Notes: generated by a model from the letters alone, not told the origin. 50,373 bases of DNA from Bacteroidota bacterium (GCA_005884665.1 VBAT01000021.1:1-50373); one strand, 5' to 3'. Positions 7,239-15,686 are shown, counted from the stretch's first letter. Made by a program: numbers and translations.

Positions 7239-8255
7239 ATGAAAAAGGACATCGGTATTGGCATCAGGATACTACTCGTGGTATGTGCTTTGTGTTTAGC
7301 CGCCGTATTATTTGTTCCCATGTGGAGAATAGATCTTGACGCCCCACAATACCCGGAAGGATTGTACATGTTGATCCATCCCAATAAATTATCGGGCAAT
7401 ATTGATATTATCAATGGCCTGAATCATTATATCGGTATGAAAACGCTACATGCCGATGATTTTATTGAATTCACCGTCTTACCGTACATTATTTGTTTTT
7501 ATGCCCTGCTGTTCCTGGCTGCTGCAATCGTAGGAAACAGGAAATTTCTAAATATTGTATTCATTTTATTTCTTGTATTTGGAATTATAGCGATGATTGA
7601 CTTCTGGAAATGGGAATATAACTACGGCCACAATCTCAATCCCGAAGCTGCCATAAAAGTTCCGGGGATGAGTTACCAGCCGCCACTCATCGGGTACAAA
7701 CAATTGCTCAATTTCAGCGCTTATTCAATGCCCGATATCGGCGGATGGCTATTCCTCGGAGTTGGCGTTTTAGGACTAACCTGTGTCTCGCTGGCCTGGA
7801 GGGCAAACCGGAAATTGAAACAAACCCATCGTGTAGCAATAGCGACGACTGCCGTTTTGATAATGATCAATCTCAGCTCCTGCAATACATCACCGGAATC
7901 CATTAAAATCGGGAAGGACAATTGCAGCTTCTGCAAAATGACCATTACTGACGCCCGGTACGGTGCAGAGATTGTGACGAAGAAAGGAAAAGTCTGCAAG
8001 TTCGATGATAGCCATTGTATCGTATCCTACCTGAAAAAAGAGATCAAGGAAAATGAAGTGGATGAAATATACTTCACTGATTTTAGCAGCGATCATAAAC
8101 TTATCAACGTAAAGAATGCATTGCTATTTAAAAGTAATGGGCTGAATACACCCATGGGTGGAAATGTAGCTGCTTTCAGTAGCAAGGAATCACTTCAAAA
8201 TCTTTCTGGGCAATATAAAGGCGTTGAAGTTTCATGGGCTGACCTGAACAAGTAA
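7239..8255 (+). CDS. nosL: Membrane protein fused to NosL copper chaperone lipoprotein domain
   Basis: The 338-residue product joins two parts. Residues 1-190 form a membrane domain with four hydrophobic helices (near 8-27, 78-99, 102-121 and 168-187) and two extracytoplasmic loops. Residues 190-215 then look exactly like a lipoprotein signal peptide ('RKLKQTHR', a hydrophobic run, then 'NLSSC' with Cys215). From 220 on is a NosL domain with the copper-binding 'DNCSFCKMTI' motif (Cys229, Cys232, Met234). NosL delivers Cu(I) for NosZ maturation. No usable start codon precedes the NosL part, so this appears to be one fused gene. Whether the internal lipobox is cleaved is unknown. nosD begins at the next base after the stop. 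Confidence 0.85.
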   Translation: MKKDIGIGIRILLVVCALCLAAVLFVPMWRIDLDAPQYPEGLYMLIHPNKLSGNIDIINGLNHYIGMKTLHADDFIEFTVLPYIICFYALLFLAAAIVGNRKFLNIVFILFLVFGIIAMIDFWKWEYNYGHNLNPEAAIKVPGMSYQPPLIGYKQLLNFSAYSMPDIGGWLFLGVGVLGLTCVSLAWRANRKLKQTHRVAIATTAVLIMINLSSCNTSPESIKIGKDNCSFCKMTITDARYGAEIVTKKGKVCKFDDSHCIVSYLKKEIKENEVDEIYFTDFSSDHKLINVKNALLFKSNGLNTPMGGNVAAFSSKESLQNLSGQYKGVEVSWADLNK

Positions 8256-9491
8256 ATGAAGACCCTTCTTTATATACTATCTTTTACGCTGCCCGCACTC
8301 TGTTGTTCCGCAAAAACAATCCGAGTCGGGAAGCAACAGCCATTTACTACTATCAGGGAGGCGATCGCGGCCGCCGAAAAAGGAGACACGATTTTAGTAG
8401 AAAACGGGACGTATAGAGAAAGGAACCTTGTCATCAACAAACCTGTCTTCCTAAAAGGGATTGGGCTACCCGTACTGGATGGAGAAAAAAAATACGAGAT
8501 CGTTGCGATCAAAGCAGACAACGTAACCGTTGAAGGATTCAGGATCGTTCATTCCGGAAATTCAAGTCTTGAAGACATCGCAGGGATTAAAATTTACAAT
8601 AGACACAATGTAATTATCAGGAATAATACGCTTGAGGATAATTTTTTCGGAATTTATTCCCTGTATGGCATAAACTGCATCATTGAAAATAATTCGATTA
8701 CCTCGTTCGGTACTGCCGAGCTGCAAAGCGGTAATGGTATTCATTGCTGGAAAAGTGATAGTATGAGGATTATCGGCAATAGCATTTCCGGCCATAGGGA
8801 TGGCATCTATTTTGAATTCGTCACAAATTCTGTGATCTGGCGAAACGAATCGTATAATAATATCAGGTATGGCCTGCACTTTATGTTTTCACATAATGAC
8901 GCATATGCCTGTAATATATTCCGGGAAAATGGTGCGGGTGTCGCAGTCATGTTCTCACATGGCGTAAAAATGTTCCATAATTTCTTTGAAAAAAACTGGG
9001 GTGATGCCGCCTATGGCCTGTTGCTGAAGGAAATCTCTGACAGTCGCATTGATGGCAATTATTTTACCGGCAACACCAGCGGCATTTATATGGAAGGCAC
9101 CAGTCGCATCCAGGTTGAAAAAAATGAGTTTAGTACCAATGGTTGGGCGATGAAAATCCAGGCCAGTTGCCTCGATAATGTGATCACGGGTAATAATTTC
9201 CTGGCCAACACATTTGATGTAGGTACAAACGGCTCCCTTGTGCTGAACACCTTTGATCATAATTATTGGGACAAATATGAAGGATATGACCTGGATAAAA
9301 ATAATACCGGAGACATTCCTTATCGTCCAGTTAGTCTTTATTCAATGATCGTTGAAAAAAACCCGGCAGCAATGATGTTGTTCCGAAGTTTTATGACATC
9401 GTTGCTTGACAAATCTGAAAAAGTCATCCCCACACTTACGCCGGAGAACCTGAAAGACAATTATCCAATCATGAAACGCTTACACTTATGA
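8256..9491 (+). CDS. nosD: NosD, periplasmic copper-site maturation protein
   Basis: The 411-residue protein has a Sec signal (MKTLLYILSFTLPALCCSA). A parallel beta-helix of the carbohydrate-binding/CASH type follows, visible as repeated 'N-x-I-x-x-N' rungs such as 'NNTLEDNFFGIY', 'NNSITSFG' and 'GNSISGHRDGIY'. NosD works with the NosFY ABC transporter to assemble the CuZ sulfide-bridged cluster of NosZ. Its ATG follows the nosL stop with no gap, and its stop overlaps the nosF start in ATGA, showing translational coupling. Confidence 0.95.
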   Translation: MKTLLYILSFTLPALCCSAKTIRVGKQQPFTTIREAIAAAEKGDTILVENGTYRERNLVINKPVFLKGIGLPVLDGEKKYEIVAIKADNVTVEGFRIVHSGNSSLEDIAGIKIYNRHNVIIRNNTLEDNFFGIYSLYGINCIIENNSITSFGTAELQSGNGIHCWKSDSMRIIGNSISGHRDGIYFEFVTNSVIWRNESYNNIRYGLHFMFSHNDAYACNIFRENGAGVAVMFSHGVKMFHNFFEKNWGDAAYGLLLKEISDSRIDGNYFTGNTSGIYMEGTSRIQVEKNEFSTNGWAMKIQASCLDNVITGNNFLANTFDVGTNGSLVLNTFDHNYWDKYEGYDLDKNNTGDIPYRPVSLYSMIVEKNPAAMMLFRSFMTSLLDKSEKVIPTLTPENLKDNYPIMKRLHL

Positions 9492-10198
9492 TCATTGCCA
9501 GTAACGTTTCTAAGAAGTTCGGCAGGCTCAGGGTATTGAACAATATATCAGTGACCTGTAACAAAGGAGAATGTATTGCACTGATCGGCCCCAATGGCAG
9601 CGGTAAAACGACATTTATTAAAAGCATATTGGGAATGGTCGTGCCGGACAGTGGTTTTATTACTTTCAACGGAAAGAACATTTTGCATGACTGGTTATAC
9701 CGGAAACATGTCGGCTATATGCCACAGATCGGAAGGTACCCGGATAATATGACGATCGGCCAGGTATTTAATATGATGAAAGATATCCGTGCGGACAAAA
9801 CGAGTAAAGCAACAGATGAGTGGCTACTGGAAGAGTTTGGACTAAACCAGGTGATGAGCAAACGGATGAGAACATTATCAGGGGGAACCAGGCAAAAGGT
9901 TAGCGCTTCACTGGCCTTTCTTTTCAATCCCGATATACTTATTCTTGATGAACCCACTGCAGGACTTGATCCACTGGCTTCGGAAAAACTGAAGGAAAAG
10001 ATCATCCTGGAAAAATCTAAAGACAAATTGATCCTTATAACTTCTCATATTCTCAGCGAACTGGACGAACTGATCACTCATGTTATGTACATGCAGGAAG
10101 GAAATCTGTTATTCCATAAAAAACTGGCGGAGTTACAACAAGAAACCGGGGAACAAAAATTATCCAAAGCTATTGCTGCCGTCATGTTGAAAAAATAA
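9488..10198 (+). CDS. nosF: NosF, ABC transporter ATP-binding subunit
   Basis: This 236-residue cytoplasmic ATPase has Walker A 'GPNGSGKT' (34-41), a Q-loop 'YMPQIGRYP', the ABC signature 'LSGGTRQK', Walker B 'ILILDEPTAGLDP' and the H-loop 'LITSHILSEL'. With NosY and NosD it forms the NosDFY complex needed for CuZ assembly in NosZ. It starts within the nosD stop codon (4-bp overlap), and nosY follows after 3 bp. Confidence 0.95.
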   Translation: MIIASNVSKKFGRLRVLNNISVTCNKGECIALIGPNGSGKTTFIKSILGMVVPDSGFITFNGKNILHDWLYRKHVGYMPQIGRYPDNMTIGQVFNMMKDIRADKTSKATDEWLLEEFGLNQVMSKRMRTLSGGTRQKVSASLAFLFNPDILILDEPTAGLDPLASEKLKEKIILEKSKDKLILITSHILSELDELITHVMYMQEGNLLFHKKLAELQQETGEQKLSKAIAAVMLKK

Positions 10199-10201
10199 AC
10201 A

Positions 10202-10960
10202 ATGACCAGGATCATCAAATATGTTTTTACAGATATTCTCCGGAACAAAATAGTCCTGGGTTACACCGCGTTTCTACTTCTGATCTCCCTAAGCGTATTC
10301 ACCCTGGAAGACAATACCTCCAAAGGCATATTGAGTCTTTTAAATATTATACTGATAATTGTACCGTTGGTCTCCATTATCTTCTCTACCACCTATATTT
10401 ATAACAGCGCTGAGTTTATAGAACTATTGGTAAGCCAGCCGCTGAAAAGAAAACATATCTGGAGCAGTTTGTTTACCGGGTTGGCGGGATCTTTATCATG
10501 TTCTTTTTTCATTGGAGCGGGTTTACCGATCCTCTTTTTTGCACCGGCAGCAATCGGGCTGATAATGACAGCAATGGGCTTGTTACTCTCCATAATTTTT
10601 GTGGCCATCGCCATGCTTGCGGCAGTTATGACGAGAGACAAAGCGAAAGGCATTGGCATTTCCATTTTCCTGTGGTTGTATTTTTCGTTACTATTTGATG
10701 TGTTTATCCTCTTCCAGTTCCAGGATTATCCGCTGGAAAAATTTATGATCATCGCCAGCGCCTGCAACCCGATTGACCTCAGCCGAATACTGATCTTACT
10801 TAAAATGGATATTTCGGCCTTAATGGGATTTACCGGTGCGGTATTCAGAGATTTCTTCGGAACCCAACCGGGTTTGGCAATTGCATTCCTTGTATTGGGA
10901 CTTTGGGTAATGGTGACCTTTTGGCTTTCACTGAGAAAATTCAACAGGAAAGATTTATAA
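10202..10960 (+). CDS. nosY: NosY, ABC transporter permease
   Basis: The 252-residue product has six predicted transmembrane helices, including 'IVLGYTAFLLLISLSVFTL', 'IILIIVPLVSIIFSTTYIY' and a terminal 'LAIAFLVLGLWVMVTFWLSL'. The motif 'YIYNSAEFIELLVSQPLKRKHIW' is typical of NosY/ABC-2 type permeases and should contact NosF. It anchors the NosDFY maturation complex in the inner membrane. It lies 3 bp after nosF and 13 bp before the globin gene, within the nos operon. Confidence 0.93.
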   Translation: MTRIIKYVFTDILRNKIVLGYTAFLLLISLSVFTLEDNTSKGILSLLNIILIIVPLVSIIFSTTYIYNSAEFIELLVSQPLKRKHIWSSLFTGLAGSLSCSFFIGAGLPILFFAPAAIGLIMTAMGLLLSIIFVAIAMLAAVMTRDKAKGIGISIFLWLYFSLLFDVFILFQFQDYPLEKFMIIASACNPIDLSRILILLKMDISALMGFTGAVFRDFFGTQPGLAIAFLVLGLWVMVTFWLSLRKFNRKDL

Positions 10961-10973
10961 ATCAATATCGCAG

Positions 10974-11345
10974 ATGAAAAGGGATATCAAGACAAGAGGA
11001 GATATTGAATTACTTGTAACAACTTTCTATGATGAGATCAGGTTCGATCCTGTCATCGGCCACATCTTTACCCGGGTGATTGGAGCGAACCCTGAAAAAT
11101 ACCTTCACCTCATGACCAACTTTTGGGAAAACACATTGTTTTATACCGGCTCTTATACTGGTAATCCCATAGAAACACATCGACGTTTGAACAAAATATT
11201 TCCCTTGCGCGATGAGCATTTCCGGCGGTGGGTGACCCTTTTTACTTCTACGATAGATAAATTGTTCGAAGGACAAAAAGCGCTGCTGGCCAAACAAAGA
11301 GCTTCGGCAATATCAACTATAATCAAAACAAAGATCCTCCAGTGA
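10974..11345 (+). CDS. Group III truncated haemoglobin
   Basis: The 123-residue 2-over-2 globin lacks a signal peptide and carries 'FYDEIRFDPVIGHIF', 'FWENTLFYTGSYTGNPIETHRRL' (the His is the likely proximal haem ligand) and 'HFRRWVTLF', all characteristic of trHbIII. It should bind O2 or NO in the cytoplasm; NO dioxygenation or detoxification is the usual proposal. It is the last gene of the nos operon, 13 bp after nosY, suggesting protection against NO during N2O respiration. The stop overlaps a GTG that opens a 38-codon frame of doubtful reality (11342-11458). Confidence 0.88.
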   Translation: MKRDIKTRGDIELLVTTFYDEIRFDPVIGHIFTRVIGANPEKYLHLMTNFWENTLFYTGSYTGNPIETHRRLNKIFPLRDEHFRRWVTLFTSTIDKLFEGQKALLAKQRASAISTIIKTKILQ

Positions 11346-11603
11346 TAATAATCCCGGTGGATTATGGCGCATTAGTTGTTCTTGCGATTGCCATGGATTC
11401 ACGGAAAAAAAATGAAGGCATCTTTGTAATCCAGAATTCCCAGACTGCTGAAAAATAAATTACGCAGTTTTTAAATAGAATTAATGTCAGTTGTCATATT
11501 CAATTTCCTATCAATTTACACCTGACACCTCACCAACTAATCCGTGTACCCGTGGCAGCTCCCACCTATAATTTTCATATCTTTCCTTTACTTAAAAACA
11601 CAT

Positions 11604-12059
11604 ATGAAAATTATATTTTGTTTCGTGGCCGCAGTCCTGGTGAGTGCGGGAATGATATTTGGACAAGCCGGCAAACCAAAGCCATCCCTTAATCATATTG
11701 CCGTCTATGTCGTTAACCTGCAAACAAGTACCGTTTTCTATCGTGATATTGTCGGTCTCGACACCATTCCCGAGCCTTTCCATGACGGGCATCATACCTG
11801 GTTTAGCGTTGGTCCTAAAAGTCACCTTCACGTGATATCCGGCGCCACACAACAAACCGCACACGACAAGAATGCTCATCTTTGCTTTACAGTTCCTTCG
11901 GTCATCGATTTCATTGACATCCTGAAAAAAAATAATATCCCCTTCGAAAGCTGGGCAGGTGAAAAAAATACCTACACCAATCGCGTCGACGGGGTGAAGC
12001 AGATCTATTTTAAAGATCCAGATGGCTACTGGATAGAGATCAATGACGCACGCGAATAA
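11604..12059 (+). CDS. Secreted VOC (glyoxalase/bleomycin-resistance) family protein
   Basis: After a Sec signal peptide (MKIIFCFVAAVLVSAGMIFGQ) comes one VOC domain: 'LNHIAVYVVNLQTSTVFYRDIVGL', 'HTWFSVGPKSHLHVI', 'HLCFTV' and 'KQIYFKDPDGYWIEI'. The metal-ligand positions of glyoxalase I are partly kept (an N-terminal His, the His of 'HLHVI' and the terminal Glu of 'WIEI'), so metal binding and enzymatic activity are possible; the substrate is unknown. Extracytoplasmic export is unusual for the superfamily but common in Bacteroidota paralogues. The ATG at 11604 places the signal peptide first; an upstream in-frame ATG at 11544 adds an unlikely extension. Confidence 0.85.
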   Translation: MKIIFCFVAAVLVSAGMIFGQAGKPKPSLNHIAVYVVNLQTSTVFYRDIVGLDTIPEPFHDGHHTWFSVGPKSHLHVISGATQQTAHDKNAHLCFTVPSVIDFIDILKKNNIPFESWAGEKNTYTNRVDGVKQIYFKDPDGYWIEINDARE

Positions 12060-12073
12060 GAGCCAAGAGCGAC

Positions 12074-12108
12074 AGCGAAGAGCGGAGCACTCGCTCTTCG
12101 CTCTGTTT
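12074..12108 (+). repeat. Hairpin element (dispersed family) after VOC gene
   Basis: AGCGAAGAGCG (12074-12084) and CGCTCTTCGCT (12092-12102) form a perfect 11-bp stem with a 7-nt loop, 14 bp after the stop codon. The right arm continues as CTGTTTCTC and matches the elements at 291-308 and 7182-7199. It could act in transcription termination, although there is no clean T-run. Confidence 0.6.
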
Positions 12109-12224
12109 CTCCGATCTCAGCGGGCGCTGGATGCCGTCATTGCGAACGGAGTCACGCAACTCACGACCCGCCACCGCCAGGCAGTCGCACAACTGACCAC
12201 TCACCCTGACAACCGGCAACTTCC

Positions 12225-12232
12225 TATCTTTG
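12225..12232 (+). promoter_or_regulatory. -7 promoter element for the TPR membrane protein
   Basis: TATCTTTG perfectly matches the Bacteroidota TAnnTTTG element and ends 19 bp before the ATG at 12252. A -33 TTTG at the expected distance is not evident. Confidence 0.45.
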
Positions 12233-12251
12233 CCCCCCTTAACGAACATTC

Positions 12252-12902
12252 ATGAAATTCTATAATCTTGTCATTAAATATCGCCTCTGGATAGGCATCG
12301 TGTTGGTCGCAGTAGGCGCTTATGTGAACTATGCAGGCGGCTTTTGGCCTGCTTTCCCTTTATATCTTGTTGGCGTGATATTGATCGCCGGGCATTTTTT
12401 CTTTGGGCCCCTTCGCCTGATACAGGAGTACATGGAAAATGGCGATATGGATGGAGCAGAAAAAGTACTGGCCTCGATAAAATTTCCTGGTCTGCTATAT
12501 AAGCCGATCCGCTCCGTCTATTATACATTAAAAGGTAATATCGCGATGATGAAGCAGGATTTTGATGGCGCCGAAAAAATGATGAAGAAAGGTCTCGATC
12601 TCGGTATGCCGATGAAAGAAGCCGAAGGAGCCAGCATGTTGCAGATGGGTATGTTGCATATGCAGAAGAACGACCTGAGACAGGCTGAAAGCTATATCCG
12701 CAGTGCTATCCGCAAAGGGCTACCCGATAAAGAAAATGAAGCAGCAGCTTACCTGCAGATGTGCAGCATCATGATGAATAAAAGAGAGTTCAGGGCCGCC
12801 AAGGATTTTTTCCGCAAAGCAAAAGCACTAAAGCCGACTACTCCACAGATCGTGGACCAGATAAAACAGATAGAAAGGTATATTACCAGGATGCCAGGGT
12901 GA
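12252..12902 (+). CDS. Membrane protein with cytoplasmic tetratricopeptide repeats
   Basis: The 216-residue product has two N-terminal transmembrane helices (about 10-26 and 32-52, the second with 'FPLYLVGVILIAGHFFFGPL'). TPR-like helical pairs follow: 'YYTLKGNIAMMKQDFDGAEKMMKKGLDLG', 'LQMGMLHMQKNDLRQAESYIRSAIRKG' and 'LQMCSIMMNKREFRAAKDFFRKAKAL'. This is a scaffold architecture; no enzymatic motif is seen and partners are unknown. The gene stands alone, with a good -7 element in front and a tandem repeat array behind. Confidence 0.8.
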   Translation: MKFYNLVIKYRLWIGIVLVAVGAYVNYAGGFWPAFPLYLVGVILIAGHFFFGPLRLIQEYMENGDMDGAEKVLASIKFPGLLYKPIRSVYYTLKGNIAMMKQDFDGAEKMMKKGLDLGMPMKEAEGASMLQMGMLHMQKNDLRQAESYIRSAIRKGLPDKENEAAAYLQMCSIMMNKREFRAAKDFFRKAKALKPTTPQIVDQIKQIERYITRMPG

Positions 12903-12982
12903 CCGGAGTACAGAGTCGATAGGCCGGGGTCGATAGTTTATAGTGGGAAGTTAAGAGCTGGATGCTGGATTCCGTGCACGAC

Positions 12983-13298
12983 ATTATGAGCGTAGAGAAG
13001 GAATTGGATGCTGCTACGCTCCCTTTCCTTTGGAGAGGGAGAAGGAGGGAGAGGCCGGATGTTACTATCACTCCCTCGTCATTATGAGCGTAGCGAAGCA
13101 ATTGGATGCTGCTACACTCCCTTTCCTTTGGAGAGGGAGAAGGAGGGAAAGGCCGGATGTTACTATCACTCCCTCGTCATTGCGAGCGTAGCGAAGCAAT
13201 TGGATGCTGCTACACTCCCTCTCCTTTGGAGAGGGAGAAGGAGGGAGAGGCCGGATGTCACTATCACTCCCTCGTCATTGCGAGCGTGGCGAAGCAAT
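12983..13298. repeat. 98-bp tandem repeat, three full copies plus a partial fourth
   Basis: Copies start at 12983, 13081, 13179 and 13277, exactly 98 bp apart; the fourth stops after about 22 bp. Each unit starts with ATT(A/G)(T/C)GAGCGTAGCGAAGCAAT and contains a hairpin of a C/T-rich arm, TTT, and GGAGAGGGAG. In copy 3 this is a perfect 10-bp stem at 13215-13237. Copies differ by a few substitutions. The unit joins two motifs common as dispersed repeats in many genomes. Open frames across it only read through the repeat. It lies in a roughly 580-bp stretch (12903-13483) with no other gene. Confidence 0.92.
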
Positions 13299-13483
13299 GG
13301 ATAGGTATCCACCATTCGTGAAATAAATTCCAACTAATTTCTGCCATAAATTTCCACAGCCTGATATTATGATTAAGGACAACCTGTAAGCCTATAGGTT
13401 TTATTTCAATTTTCACCTCTATTTGCTGGCATAATTTTTTTACTTCTTTACCGTAATAAATTTTTTTATTCAAACTTCATTTT

Positions 13484-13702
13484 ATGCGTGAAAAAAATAA
13501 ACCCGGTAATGTAGCACCTCGTAAGGGCAACACAACATCCGGTTCCCGGAAGGGAATGAGAAGCGGCCAGACTAACACCAGCAATGATACCGGTGAGATC
13601 AACCGCGGCAATACAATGAATATCGGCGGCAACACGAGATCCGGTGAGCTCCATACAAAGAAATCAGTCAGCGGCTCGGATTCAGACGGGCAGGCAGAAT
13701 AG
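13484..13702 (+). CDS. Small, polar, probably disordered protein of unknown function
   Basis: The 72-residue frame is rich in Gly, Asn, Ser, Thr, Lys and Arg and lacks hydrophobic segments ('GNVAPRKGNTTSGSRKGMRS', 'TGEINRGNTMNIGGNTRSGE'). It should be soluble and unstructured. The N-terminal part is strongly basic and the C-terminus acidic. An ATG preceded by an AT-rich leader and a strong terminator just downstream support a real gene. I associate similar short proteins with Chitinophagaceae but cannot name a family. Confidence 0.6.
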   Translation: MREKNKPGNVAPRKGNTTSGSRKGMRSGQTNTSNDTGEINRGNTMNIGGNTRSGELHTKKSVSGSDSDGQAE

Positions 13703-13743
13703 GCCGTGGCCGATGGTCAGAGTTAGGGGAATCACAATTCTAC

Positions 13744-13769
13744 AAGGCCGGTAAGAAATACCGGCCTTT
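13744..13769 (+). terminator. Rho-independent-like terminator
   Basis: AAGGCCGGTA (13744-13753) pairs perfectly with TACCGGCCTT (13759-13768) across an AGAAA loop. The final T's of the stem plus 13769 give a short T-tract. It lies 41 bp after the small-protein gene and insulates it from the GH20 gene. Confidence 0.75.
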
Positions 13770-13796
13770 CCAGTAACTTGAGCCAAAGTTTGCAAT

Positions 13797-15686
13797 ATGA
13801 AAAAAGCTTTGCTCATCTCGCTGGCTATTTTGTCCGGCATTCTATCTTATGCTCAGACCGGCGCTAACAGGATTTCTATAATTCCCCAACCAGTCTCCAT
13901 AGTCACTGGCACAGGAAACTTTGTGCTGCCTTCCGACCTGGCAATCATCACCGGCAACAACGAGGACGTGAAAAGAACTGCCGGATTTCTCTCTAAAACA
14001 CTCTCTTCGTTAACAGGAATCAATGTTGCCATAAAGGAAGGAAGCGGAAGCACTTCAAAATCCATTTTCCTGACTCTCGGCGCTGATAAGACGATCCCAA
14101 AAGAAGGATATCGTATGAAAGTAGCGGCTGATGGTGTATCAATCATTGCATCCGATGCGGCCGGTATATTTTATGGGGTGCAGACTTTGTTACAGTTGCT
14201 TCCCAATAACAATGCAGTGAGAGAATGGGTAATACCTGCTGTGACAATCACAGATTATCCCCGTTTTGGTTGGCGAGGCCTCATGCTCGATGTATCCCGC
14301 CATTTCTTTACCAAGCAACAGGTAAAAGACTATATCGATGAAATGGTGAAGTATAAATTCAACCTTCTTCACTTACATCTCAGCGATGACCAGGGCTGGC
14401 GAATTGAAATAAAAAGTTTACCAAAACTCACAGAAGTAGGCGCCTGGAGAGTTGATAAGACCGGGACGTTCGGCCGTTTTTCCAATCCTCTTCCGAATGA
14501 ACCCAAAAATTACGGCGGTTTTTATACACAAGACGATATCCGGGAAATCGTGCAGTACGCAAAGGATCGCTACGTTAATATATTACCTGAAATAGACATG
14601 CCGGGACATAGCCTTGCCGCTATCGCTTCTTATCCGGAACTGACCTCCACTCCCGGCACCTATGCTGTGAACTCCGGTGAGCAATTAATGGTTTGGCCCG
14701 GTGGCGGCCAGCATTTTTATGGTTTAATTGACAACTCTCTTTGCCCCGCTAAGGAAAATGTCTACGATTTTATCGATAAAGTATTTACCGAATTAGCCCA
14801 ATTGTTTCCTTTTGAATATATACACATGGGCGGCGATGAAACTGCCCGCAACTTCTGGGAAAAAAGCGATGACATAAAAGCATTGATGAAGAAAGAAAAA
14901 CTCAAGGACCTGAACGAAGTGCAGAGTTATTTTGTTAAAAGAGTAGAAAAGATCATTAATTCAAAAGGGAAAAAACTGATTGGTTGGGATGAGATACTTG
15001 AAGGAGGCCTGGCTCCAAATGCGGCCGTGATGAGCTGGCGTGGCATGAAAGGCGGTATTGAAGCAGCTAAGCAGGGTCACGAGGTGGTAATGAGCCCGAC
15101 CGATTTTGCTTACCTGGATTATATGCAGGGAGATGCGGCCATAGAACCGCCCGTTTATGCAACGCTTCGCCTGAAAAAAGCATATGAATTCGAGCCGGTA
15201 CCTGATGGAGTGAATGCTTCGCTGATAAAAGGTGGTCAGGCTAATCTCTGGACAGAACAGGTATATAACATACGGCATTTGCAATATATGATGTGGCCAA
15301 GAGGATTTGCGATCGCCGAAGCGCTTTGGTCACCCAAAGACAGGAGAAACTGGAATGATTTTGCAAAAAGAGTCGAGTCACATTTCGGGAGGTTGGAAGC
15401 GGAAGGAGTTAATTATTCACCCAGCATCTATGACCCGATCATCGAAGCAACCAAACAAGATACAACGGTGGTTGTAAAATTAAGTACGGAAATTGAAGGC
15501 TTATCTATTCATTACAGTTTTGACAATTCATTCCCCGACCAGTTCTATCCTAAATACACGTCACCGTTAACAGTTCCAAAAGATGCATCGGTGATGAAAC
15601 TGATTACTTCAAGAGACAATAAGGTAATAGGAAGGTTGATCGTTATACCGGTTGCTGACCTGCGAAGAAGAGCAGGAATCAGATAA
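13797..15686 (+). CDS. Beta-N-acetylhexosaminidase, GH20
   Basis: The 629-residue secreted enzyme removes terminal GlcNAc or GalNAc from chitin oligomers or glycans. A signal peptide (to about residue 20) precedes a GH20b domain (to about 150). The catalytic barrel has 'WRGLMLDVSRHFF', 'HLHLSDDQGWRIEIK', 'PEIDMPGH' and 'HMGGDET', with the catalytic pair Asp347-Glu348. 'LIGWDEILEGG' and 'QANLWTEQV' follow. A roughly 90-residue chitobiase-type C-terminal beta domain ends the protein. The ATG at 13797 directly precedes the signal peptide. It stands alone behind a terminator. Confidence 0.95.
   Translation: MKKALLISLAILSGILSYAQTGANRISIIPQPVSIVTGTGNFVLPSDLAIITGNNEDVKRTAGFLSKTLSSLTGINVAIKEGSGSTSKSIFLTLGADKTIPKEGYRMKVAADGVSIIASDAAGIFYGVQTLLQLLPNNNAVREWVIPAVTITDYPRFGWRGLMLDVSRHFFTKQQVKDYIDEMVKYKFNLLHLHLSDDQGWRIEIKSLPKLTEVGAWRVDKTGTFGRFSNPLPNEPKNYGGFYTQDDIREIVQYAKDRYVNILPEIDMPGHSLAAIASYPELTSTPGTYAVNSGEQLMVWPGGGQHFYGLIDNSLCPAKENVYDFIDKVFTELAQLFPFEYIHMGGDETARNFWEKSDDIKALMKKEKLKDLNEVQSYFVKRVEKIINSKGKKLIGWDEILEGGLAPNAAVMSWRGMKGGIEAAKQGHEVVMSPTDFAYLDYMQGDAAIEPPVYATLRLKKAYEFEPVPDGVNASLIKGGQANLWTEQVYNIRHLQYMMWPRGFAIAEALWSPKDRRNWNDFAKRVESHFGRLEAEGVNYSPSIYDPIIEATKQDTTVVVKLSTEIEGLSIHYSFDNSFPDQFYPKYTSPLTVPKDASVMKLITSRDNKVIGRLIVIPVADLRRRAGIR

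Noticed and set aside
7790-7890. A separate nosL gene starting internally
   Set aside because: No ATG or GTG lies before the signal-like segment in frame; the only late starts leave too short a leader.
11342-11458. A 38-codon frame starting with GTG over the globin stop codon
   Set aside because: The overlap is operon-like, but the frame is short enough to be chance and the product matches nothing I know.
12983-13298. CRISPR array
   Set aside because: The repeat is one continuous 98-bp unit with no variable spacers and no cas genes nearby.
13008-13321. Two overlapping 71-98-codon frames inside the repeat array
   Set aside because: They are translations of the 98-bp tandem repeat in shifting frames, with no independent coding signal.
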